From Streptomyces roseolus (GTDB lineage: Bacteria > Actinomycetota > Actinomycetes > Streptomycetales > Streptomycetaceae): a stretch of 46,452 nt of DNA. The position numbers and the translations under genes were made by a program. Below, one piece after another: positions 7,700-14,635 of this stretch; the stretch's first letter is position 1; each line of letters opens with the position of its first letter. Below the pieces are notes generated by a model. The model was not told where the DNA came from. It saw only the letters and a program-made list of their open reading frames with translations, and did not search any database. The stretch is from positions 210,435-256,886 of the forward strand of contig NZ_BMTV01000007.1 of NCBI RefSeq assembly GCF_014649855.1. Direction: 5' to 3'.

Positions 7700-9178
7700 C
7701 TACCCGCAGGTCGTGCCGTACGCGGGCACCTTCCCGTCGAGCAGGTACGCGTCGACCGTCCGCGTCACGCACGGGGAGGTGCCGTACGCGCCGTGCCCCT
7801 CGCCCTTGTTGGTGACCAGGATCCCGACGCCCTCGCCCAGTTCCTCCGCCATCCGCTCCGCGCCCTCGTACGGGGTCGCCGGGTCGCCCGTCGTGCCCAC
7901 CACGAGCACCGGGGCCGCGCCCGGGGCGGACGCCGCCGGGGTCCTCGCCTCGCCCTTCACCGGCCAGCCGGCGCACCAGCCGGCCGTGTCCCAGGCGAGG
8001 AAGGCGCCGAAGACGGGGGAGAGCCGGCGGAACTCCGGCAGCAGCGCCTTCGCCCGCGCGGCCGTCGGGCGCTCGCTGGAGTCGGCGCAGGAGATCGCCC
8101 GCTGGGAGTGCGACCGGGTGGCGTAACGTCCCTGCTCGTCGCGGTCGTTGTAGGCGTCCGCGAGCCGCAGCAGCCCGCTGCCGTCACCGGCCTCGGCCGC
8201 CTCCAGGGCCTCGGTGAGCAGCGGCCAACTCGACTCCGCGTAGAGGGTGACCGCGATGCCGGTGGTCGCCAGGCCTTCGGTGAGCAGCCGGTCGCCGACC
8301 TCCAGGGGCCGCCGGTCGAGCGCGGCGAGCAGCGTGGTGATCCGCGCGGTGCCGGCCCGCGGGGTCTGCCCGGTGGACCTCAGGTAGTTGTCCAGGGCCC
8401 GCTGGAAGCCGACCGTCTGGTGCCGGGCGTGGCCCGCGGCGTCGGCCGTCGGGTCGACCACCGCGTCCAGGACGAGCCGGCCCACCCGGCGGGGGAAGAG
8501 GTGGGCGTAGGTGCCGCCGAGCTGGGTGCCGTACGAGATGCCGAAGTAGTGCAGCTTCTCGTCGCCGAGGGCCTGCCGGATCACGTCCAGGTCGCGGGCG
8601 GTGGCCGAGGTGGTGGTGTACGGGATCACCGTGCCCGAGCGGCGGGCGCAGCCGGCCCCGAAGCCGGCGGCGTCCTTCAGGTAGGCGGCCTCCTCGGCGG
8701 GCGTGTCCGGGGTGGAGTCGACCGCGGCCTCGGCGGCGGCCTGCTCGGCGTCGTCACGGCAGACGACCCCGGAGCTGCGGCCCACCCCGCGCGGGTCGAA
8801 GCCCACCAGGTCGTACCGTTCGCCCAACGAGGCGTACTCCCCGGACAGCTGCGGCAGCATCTCCACCCCGGAGGCCCCCGGCCCGCCGAAGTTGAAGAGC
8901 AGCGACCCGATCCGCCGCTTCCGGTCGGTCGCCTCCTTGCGGATCAGGGCCACGCCCAGGGTGGCCCCGGCCGGCTTCGCGTGGTCCAGCGGGACCTTCA
9001 CGGTGGCGCAGCGCCACTCGGCGCCGGCGTCGTCGCAGCGCTTCCAGTCGAGGCGCGGGGAGGCGGCGGGCTTGGTGCCGGAGCCGGCGGGGCCCGCGCC
9101 CGTACAGCCGGCGGCCAGCAGCCCGCCCGCGACGGCGAGCACCGTCAGACGCCTGCGCAGGGACCGTATGGACCGCAT
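7700..9178 (-). CDS. Secreted TAP-family alpha/beta hydrolase lipoprotein (tripeptidyl aminopeptidase-like)
   Basis: 492 residues from ATG 9178 (a TTG at 9184 is an alternative; neither has a good ribosome site). A twin-Arg-rich N-terminus, hydrophobic core and lipobox LLAAGC mark it as a lipoprotein. The mature part has the TAP layout: NFGGPGASG oxyanion region, GFDPRGVG, the nucleophile elbow GISYG, and C-terminal GDPATPYEGA (Asp) and GEGHGAYG (His) completing the Ser-Asp-His triad. The SlpD/SlpE/Tap family releases tripeptides from peptide N-termini outside the cell. It lies 79 bases downstream of a paralogue and is probably co-transcribed with it. Confidence 0.9.
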   Translation of the reverse strand: MRSIRSLRRRLTVLAVAGGLLAAGCTGAGPAGSGTKPAASPRLDWKRCDDAGAEWRCATVKVPLDHAKPAGATLGVALIRKEATDRKRRIGSLLFNFGGPGASGVEMLPQLSGEYASLGERYDLVGFDPRGVGRSSGVVCRDDAEQAAAEAAVDSTPDTPAEEAAYLKDAAGFGAGCARRSGTVIPYTTTSATARDLDVIRQALGDEKLHYFGISYGTQLGGTYAHLFPRRVGRLVLDAVVDPTADAAGHARHQTVGFQRALDNYLRSTGQTPRAGTARITTLLAALDRRPLEVGDRLLTEGLATTGIAVTLYAESSWPLLTEALEAAEAGDGSGLLRLADAYNDRDEQGRYATRSHSQRAISCADSSERPTAARAKALLPEFRRLSPVFGAFLAWDTAGWCAGWPVKGEARTPAASAPGAAPVLVVGTTGDPATPYEGAERMAEELGEGVGILVTNKGEGHGAYGTSPCVTRTVDAYLLDGKVPAYGTTCG

Positions 9179-9257
9179 GGACAAGGGAGGACCCCCCGGG
9201 TTCGGGCCGAGACCGGCTCGTCATCCTAGGGGGCCCGGGGCGGCTCCTCGTGGGCGG

Positions 9258-10832
9258 CTACCTGCAGACGGTGCCCGAGGCGGGGACCTTGCCGTCGAGG
9301 AGGTAGCCGTCGACGGCCTTCTTCACGCAGGCGCTGCCGCCGTTGTACGCGCCGTGGCCCTCGCCCTCGTACGTCAGCTCCACACCGACGCCCTTGCCGA
9401 GGGCCTGGACCATGGCGCGGGCGCCCTCGTACGGGGTCGCGGGGTCGCCGGTGTTGCCGACCACCAGGATCGGCGCGGAGCCGGGCGCGGAGACGTCCGG
9501 GTGCTCCCAGGTGCCCGGCACCGGCCACTGCGAGCAGGAGGAGAGGGCCCAGCCCATGAAGTCGCCGAAGACGGGGGAGGCCTCACGGAACTGCGGCAGG
9601 CGTTCCCTGGCCTGGCCGAGGGTGTAGCGCTCCTTGAAGTCCACGCAGTTGATGGCGGCGTTCGCGGCCTGGATGTTGCTGTAGCTGCCGTTCTCGCCCC
9701 GGCCGTTCATCGAGTCGGAGAGGGCGAGGAGGAGGGCGCCGTCGCCGCCGTCCGCGGCCTCCAGGCCCTGCTCCAGGTACGGCCAGAACTCCTTCGAGTA
9801 CAGCGACTGGGCGATGCCGTTGGTGGCCTGGGTCTGCGTCAGCTTCCGGCTGCCGATGCCGGCGATCGGCTTCTTGTCGAGCGCGGTGAGGAGATCGGTG
9901 ACGCCCTTCTCGATCTCGGCGACCGTCGAGCCCGGCAGGGCGCACTCGTCGCCCCGGTCCACGCAGTCCTGCGCGAAGTTGTCCAGCGCCAGCTGGAAGC
10001 CCTTCGCCTGGCCGAGGGCGCCCTCCTCGACGCCCGCGTCCGGGTCCACGACCGCGTCGAAGACGGCCCGGCCGACGCGCTCGGGGAAGAGGTGGGCGTA
10101 GACGCCGCCGAGCTCCGTGCCGTACGAGATGCCGAAGTAGTGCAGCTTGTCGTCGCCGAGGACCTGGCGCAGGAGGTCCATGTCGCGGGCCGCGCTCTCC
10201 GTGCCGACGTGCGGGAGGACCGGGCCGGCGTCGGCTTCGCAGCCCGCGGCGTACTTCTTCTGCGCGTCGGACAGGGTCCGCTCCTCGGCCTGGTCGTCCG
10301 GGGTGAAGTCGAGGGCGTAGTACGCGTCCAGCTCCTTGTCCGTGGCGCACTCCACCGGCTCGCTGCGGCCGACGCCGCGCGGGTCGAAGGAGACCAGGTC
10401 GTAGCGGGAGCGCAGGGTCTCGTAGTCGTTCGCGAAGCCCGGCAGGCCGGTGACGCCGGAGCCGCCGGGACCGCCGAAGTTGAAGACGAGGGAGCCGATG
10501 CGGCGGGCGTTGTCCCTGGCCCGCGCGCGGATCAGGGCCAGCTCGATCGTCTCGCCCTCCGGCTGGGACCAGTCCAGCGGGGTGCGCAGGAACGCGCACT
10601 CCCACGGGGTGCCGCCGGGGAGCGGGGTCGGGGCCGAACCGCCGCCCTCCGCCGGGGACGGCGGCGGGCAGGTGTCCCATTCGAGCTGCTGGCTCGTGAG
10701 GGAGGAGAGGCCGTCGGTGCCGGTGGGGCGGGCCCGGGTGGCCTCGTCGCCGTCGTCCGAGCAGCCGGTCAGGCAGAGGAGGGTGGTGGCGGTGAGGAGG
10801 GCGGCGGCGCGCCGGCCGGCGGAGAAGGGCAT
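9258..10832 (-). CDS. Second TAP-family alpha/beta hydrolase lipoprotein
   Basis: 524 residues from ATG 10832, chosen because a signal peptide with lipobox LCLTGC begins there; the in-frame upstream stretch is non-coding in character. Triad elements match the downstream paralogue: NFGGPGGSG, SFDPRGVG, GISYGTELG (nucleophile Ser), GDPATPYEGA and GEGHGAYN. It contains additional cysteines (CVDRGDECALPG) that could form a disulfide and that the paralogue lacks. It is expected to be a cell-surface exopeptidase that helps peptide scavenging or processing of exported proteins. The two copies share order of motifs and clearly arose by tandem duplication, but they have diverged considerably between motifs. 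Confidence 0.9.
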   Translation of the reverse strand: MPFSAGRRAAALLTATTLLCLTGCSDDGDEATRARPTGTDGLSSLTSQQLEWDTCPPPSPAEGGGSAPTPLPGGTPWECAFLRTPLDWSQPEGETIELALIRARARDNARRIGSLVFNFGGPGGSGVTGLPGFANDYETLRSRYDLVSFDPRGVGRSEPVECATDKELDAYYALDFTPDDQAEERTLSDAQKKYAAGCEADAGPVLPHVGTESAARDMDLLRQVLGDDKLHYFGISYGTELGGVYAHLFPERVGRAVFDAVVDPDAGVEEGALGQAKGFQLALDNFAQDCVDRGDECALPGSTVAEIEKGVTDLLTALDKKPIAGIGSRKLTQTQATNGIAQSLYSKEFWPYLEQGLEAADGGDGALLLALSDSMNGRGENGSYSNIQAANAAINCVDFKERYTLGQARERLPQFREASPVFGDFMGWALSSCSQWPVPGTWEHPDVSAPGSAPILVVGNTGDPATPYEGARAMVQALGKGVGVELTYEGEGHGAYNGGSACVKKAVDGYLLDGKVPASGTVCR

Positions 10833-10920
10833 GTCCCCATGCTCGTCGCCCCCGCCGCCCCCCGCCCGCGACACACCCCCAAGCGGGTGCACCCGCCGCC
10901 GTTTCGTCGTGGGTACCCTC

Positions 10921-10940
10921 GCGGGTGCCTCCGCACCCGC
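10921..10940 (-). terminator. Weak hairpin downstream of the flippase-like gene
   Basis: An 8-base perfect stem GCGGGTGC/GCACCCGC with a 4-base loop lies about 115 bases after the minus-strand flippase gene and before the hydrolase gene. It is all-GC and without a T-run, so its activity is uncertain. Confidence 0.35.
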
Positions 10941-11054
10941 GCCTGGACCCGCGCCGACCGCGCGCCGCACACGGGGCGCGGGTTCAGGCGCGGAAAGCCT
11001 CGGCCCGGCGAGGGGGCGCGGCCCCTGGTGGGACGCCCCCCACAGGGACGGCGG

Positions 11055-13706
11055 CTACAGCGCTTCCCGTTTCGTCAGCCAGTTGAAGCAGAGCCAGCCC
11101 GGCAGGACCGGAAGCCACAGGGTCAGCAGACGGTAGAGGAGGACCGCGGGGGTGGCGACCTCGACGGGCAGGCCCACCGCGACCAGGCCGCCGATGAGGG
11201 CGCCCTCGACCGCGCCGACACCGCCGGGCGTCGGGGCCGCCGAGCCGATCGCGTTGCCCGCGAGGAAGACCACGGCCACGCTCGCGTAGCTGATCGACGC
11301 GTTCCCGTGTCCGAAGGCGCGGATCGAGGCGTCCAGGCAGAGGACGAAGGTGCCGGTGATCAGCAGCATCCCGCCGATGCCCGTCGCCAGCTTCAGCGGT
11401 CGCTGGAGCACGTCCAGCATGCGCGGCACCACGCCCGCGAAGAGCGAGCGCAGCCGCGTCGAGACGAACTTCCGCATGAACGGGATCGCCGTCACCACCA
11501 GGACCAGCACCGCGACCGTCAGCAGACCCGCGATGACCGTCCTCGACGGCGTGAAGGACTGCGACTTCTCGGTGCCCGTCAGATAGCCGAAGGAGAGCAG
11601 CAGCAGGATGTGCGCCCCGAGCCCGAAGAGCTGCGAGGCGCCGACGCTCGCCACCGCGAGCCCCGGGCGCACGCCCGCGCGCTGGAGGAAGCGGGTGTTG
11701 AGGGCGACACCGCCGACCGCCGCCGGGGCGACGATCTTCACGAACGAGCCGGCGACCTGGGCCACCACCGTCCGCCAGAAGCCCACCCGCTCCGGCACGA
11801 AACCGAGCAGGCTCATCGCCGCCGCCACGTAGCTGAGCGCGGAGAAGAGCACGGCCGCCGCCACCCACCGCCAGTCCGCCTCGCTCACCGTGGACAGCGG
11901 GGTCCGGGTGATCTGCGACAGCAGGAAGTAGGCGGCGACCGCGCCCGCGATCAGCGAGATCAGCGTCCGCGGCTTGATCCGCTCCAGCCGGACCGGCTCC
12001 ACCGGCGCCTGCGGCCGGATCAGCAGCACCTGCCGGCGGATCTGCGCGAGCAGGTCCTCCTCGCGGGCCTCGTCCAGGGCCTCGTCGAGCGCCCGCTTCT
12101 CCGCCTTCTTGTCCGCCCGTTTCTCGGCCTTCTCGGCCTTGGGGTCGGCGTCCGGCGCCGGCAGCCCCTCGTGGGCCGCCGCCTTGGCCCGCTCCCGCTC
12201 CCTCTTGGCCTCCTCCGAGGCGGCCAGGACCGCGTCCCGCTCCCGCTGCGAGCGCTCCCGCGCCAGCTTCCGCAGGGTCGCGCGGGTCGAGCGGCTCAGC
12301 GCGATCGGCTGGAGCAGCGGCAGACAGTCCGCCACCGCGTCCGGGCCCAGCACGTCCACGGCCGCCGCGACCGCCCGCTCCGCCCCGACCCGCAGGCCCA
12401 GGGTCGTCAGGAACTGGGCGATGTCCATCCGCAGCACCAGATCGCCGGCCGCGATCTCGCCGCCGCGCAGGTCCGTCAGGAAGACCCTGCCGGAACGATC
12501 CACCAGGATCGCGTCCCCCGACAGCCTGCGGTGCGCGATCCGGCGCGACTGGAGCGCCCTCACCTGCCGCCAGGCGCTGCGCACCAGCGCGTCGGTGATC
12601 TCGTCGTCGTCGAGCGAGTCCAGGCTCCGTCCGCCGATGTGCTCGTACACGAGCATCACCGCGTCCGGGCCCAGTTCGGAGGTCGCGATCAGCTTCGGCG
12701 CGTTCGCGCCGGCCGCGATCGCCGCGTACGCGAGGAGCGCCTCCTGCTCCAGGGCCTGCCGGAGGGAGACGATCGAACGGCGGGTCGTCACCGTCCGCAG
12801 GGTGATCCGCCGCCACAGCCGGTAGAAGAAGCCGTGCGCCTGCTGCTCCCGGTCGACGACCGTGACGTCCAGCGGCGGCCCGTCCTCCAGGGTCACGAGG
12901 TACCGGCGGCCCCGGTCCCCGCTCTCCGCGGTCTCCGGCACCTCCTCCGCGCGCAGCGCGGTCACCGGCCGGAAGCCGACCCGGCGCAGGCCCGCGAGGA
13001 GGGTCTGGCCGGTCGGCCGGACGTTCGGCGAGCCGACCGCGTACAGGGTGCCGTACGCCACCGTCCAGCCGATGAGGACGGTGAGGATGATCGAGAAGGC
13101 GGTGGTGTAGCCGGCCACCAGCATGGTGAAGGCGTCGAGCAGCAGCACCGACCAGAGCGAGAACCGCCAGCGCGGTCTTCGGGCCATCCCGACGGCCGTC
13201 ATGTAGGCGATCACCGGCGCCAGGTAGTTGTGCACCGGGTCGGTCAGCCCGCCGCCGCTCGCCGGCTGGGTCAGCGCGTCCTGGATGGTGTCCGGCGCGG
13301 CCTTCGCCACCCACAGGTCGATCGCCAGGGTGACGCCGTGCGCGAGCACCGCCGCGAGCACGCCGTCCGCGATCCGCAGCCCGTCCCGTTTCACCAGCCG
13401 CTCGATGGCGAACGCCACCGGCAGCACGAGGATCGCGATCGACGAGACCAGACCGGCGATCTTGACGAAGACGTCGGAGGCGCCGACGGCCCCCTTGTTG
13501 ATGTCCTGCTCCAGGCCGGACGTGGTGCCGTGGGCGACGGCGGCGATGGCGAGGACGACGGCGATGGCGAGCGTCCCGGCGAGCAGGCGCATCAGGTCGG
13601 AGGGCCGGTGGACACGCGCGGCGAGCAGCGGCTCGTCGCCGGAGACCCGTTCGGGCATGTCGGGCCGAGCCTCCCCGGGAGGCTGTGTGTCCTGACCCAT
13701 CACCAT
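11055..13706 (-). CDS. Flippase-like (LPG synthase TM domain) protein with fused pseudokinase domain
   Basis: About 883 residues from ATG 13706 (GTG 13772 would add 22 residues). Domains in order: five to six membrane segments (about 40-225); a cytosolic kinase-like domain of the ABC1/APH type (about 290-460); a Lys/Glu/Arg-rich probable coiled coil (about 480-560); and a C-terminal 7-8 helix domain of the UPF0104/MprF-flippase type, including the APTPGGVGAVEGALIGG motif. The kinase catalytic loop reads HRRLSGDAILV (minus strand, 12533 to about 12501): the expected HxD Asp is Arg and the metal-binding Asn is Ala, so it is probably a pseudokinase. A lipid or lipid-linked sugar translocase regulated by a nucleotide-binding domain is a reasonable inference; no substrate can be named. 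Confidence 0.8.
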   Translation of the reverse strand: MVMGQDTQPPGEARPDMPERVSGDEPLLAARVHRPSDLMRLLAGTLAIAVVLAIAAVAHGTTSGLEQDINKGAVGASDVFVKIAGLVSSIAILVLPVAFAIERLVKRDGLRIADGVLAAVLAHGVTLAIDLWVAKAAPDTIQDALTQPASGGGLTDPVHNYLAPVIAYMTAVGMARRPRWRFSLWSVLLLDAFTMLVAGYTTAFSIILTVLIGWTVAYGTLYAVGSPNVRPTGQTLLAGLRRVGFRPVTALRAEEVPETAESGDRGRRYLVTLEDGPPLDVTVVDREQQAHGFFYRLWRRITLRTVTTRRSIVSLRQALEQEALLAYAAIAAGANAPKLIATSELGPDAVMLVYEHIGGRSLDSLDDDEITDALVRSAWRQVRALQSRRIAHRRLSGDAILVDRSGRVFLTDLRGGEIAAGDLVLRMDIAQFLTTLGLRVGAERAVAAAVDVLGPDAVADCLPLLQPIALSRSTRATLRKLARERSQRERDAVLAASEEAKRERERAKAAAHEGLPAPDADPKAEKAEKRADKKAEKRALDEALDEAREEDLLAQIRRQVLLIRPQAPVEPVRLERIKPRTLISLIAGAVAAYFLLSQITRTPLSTVSEADWRWVAAAVLFSALSYVAAAMSLLGFVPERVGFWRTVVAQVAGSFVKIVAPAAVGGVALNTRFLQRAGVRPGLAVASVGASQLFGLGAHILLLLSFGYLTGTEKSQSFTPSRTVIAGLLTVAVLVLVVTAIPFMRKFVSTRLRSLFAGVVPRMLDVLQRPLKLATGIGGMLLITGTFVLCLDASIRAFGHGNASISYASVAVVFLAGNAIGSAAPTPGGVGAVEGALIGGLVAVGLPVEVATPAVLLYRLLTLWLPVLPGWLCFNWLTKREAL

Positions 13707-13846
13707 GTCCGTCTCTGCGTGTACTGCTGCTTGCGTCTGTCGCTGTCGATCTCGGAGTCGATCTCGTATCACCGGTCACCGCCCGGACGATGGTGGCACG
13801 AAGAGCAGTCCGGCGGAGGCATCAGGGCCATGTCGGTGGGGTGAGG

Positions 13847-13852
13847 CAGGAT
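13847..13852 (+). promoter_or_regulatory. Leaderless -10 of the MGMT-like gene
   Basis: CAGGAT ends seven bases before ATG 13860, the spacing expected when transcription starts at the start codon. This favours ATG 13860 over the in-frame ATG at 13851, which overlaps the hexamer. Confidence 0.5.
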
Positions 13853-13859
13853 GGCACGG

Positions 13860-14270
13860 ATGAGCCTGGAGGGACCCGTGGGACGGACCGGAGCGAGCGG
13901 AGCGGAAGACTCCGGAGCGGCGGGCGAGCTGCCCCCGTACGCCGAGGCGGTGCTCGACGCCGCCGACCGGATCCCGCCGGGCCGGGTGATGACCTACGGG
14001 GACGTCGCCGAGTGGCTCGGCGAGGGCGGCCCCCGCCAAGTCGGCCGCGTCATGGCCCTCTACGGCGGCGGCGCCCCGTGGTGGCGGGTCGTCCGCGCCG
14101 ACGGCACCCTGCTCCCCGGCCACGAGCTGCGCGCCCTCGGCCACTACCGCGAGGAGGGCACCCCGCTCCGCGAGCGCGGCCCGGCGGCCGAGGGGCACGT
14201 GCCGCGGATCGACATGCGCCGGGCCCGCTGGGACGGCGTCGAAGCGGAACCCGCCGGCGAAGCGGAATGA
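13860..14270 (+). CDS. Alkyltransferase-like (MGMT family) protein lacking the catalytic cysteine
   Basis: 136 residues from ATG 13860 (13851 is an alternative). The winged-helix DNA-binding domain of O6-alkylguanine-DNA alkyltransferase is clear: AVLDAADRIPPGRVMTYGDVA, then GGPRQVGRVMALYGGGAPWWRVVRADG. The PCHRV active-site motif of true alkyltransferases reads PWWRVV, so the acceptor Cys is Trp, as in ATL proteins, and the following His is also Trp. ATLs bind alkylated guanine and hand it to nucleotide excision repair rather than repairing it directly. The neighbours AdnA, AdnB and UvrD2 support a DNA-damage role. It corresponds in position to Mycobacterium Rv3204. Confidence 0.85.
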   Translation: MSLEGPVGRTGASGAEDSGAAGELPPYAEAVLDAADRIPPGRVMTYGDVAEWLGEGGPRQVGRVMALYGGGAPWWRVVRADGTLLPGHELRALGHYREEGTPLRERGPAAEGHVPRIDMRRARWDGVEAEPAGEAE

Positions 14271-14635
14271 CCGGAGCGGCGTGCGGCGCCACCCGCGCGT
14301 GCGGGATCTCACACGTGTCCGCGGCACCCCCGTGGCGCCCGGGCCCCCGCCCGTCCGGTCCCGGAGACACGGGCCCGCGAGCGCCCGGTTTCGCGTAACG
14401 TCGTCGGGCACGCCGCCGACGGCGCGGGACCCGACGACGGATCCGCCGCCGGACGCGGCGGAGGCGCGGGGAGCGGTACGGAGAGCGGTACGGGCCCCGG
14501 GACGCGCGCGTGCGCGCACCCGGACCGGTACCCGTCCGCGTACCGCTCCCCGCGCCTCCGCCGTCGTCACCGGCACCGCCCGCACCACCCGTACCGCCCG
14601 CGCCACCTCATCACCGACCAGGACCGGCCCACCAC
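14271..14635. other. 365-base gap before adnA with large inverted repeats
   Basis: No gene is visible. It holds a possible -10 (TAACGT, 14396-14401), a compound hairpin at 14399-14439 (10-base outer stem, 5-base inner stem) and a 24-base perfect inverted repeat (14457-14480 with 14539-14562). Sequence after 14563 is CACC-rich and leads into the adnA start. Confidence 0.6.
14457..14562. repeat. 24-base perfect inverted repeat upstream of adnA
   Basis: Bases 14457-14480 (starting GGCGGAGGCGCGG) are the exact reverse complement of 14539-14562, separated by 58 bases. The loop carries a second copy of GAGCGGTACG (14483-14492), so an alternative, shorter pairing is possible. It would form a strong RNA hairpin in the adnA leader or a terminator after the preceding gene. 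Confidence 0.75.

Noticed and set aside
11055..13706. Reading the flippase-like protein as lysylphosphatidylglycerol synthase (MprF)
   Set aside because: Only the flippase-type membrane domain is present; the aminoacyl-transferring GNAT-like domain is missing.
8703..13844. A 1713-residue plus-strand open frame opposite the hydrolases and flippase gene
   Set aside because: Arg/Gly/Gln-rich low-complexity translation without motifs; the minus-strand proteins have clear signal peptides, triads and membrane helices.
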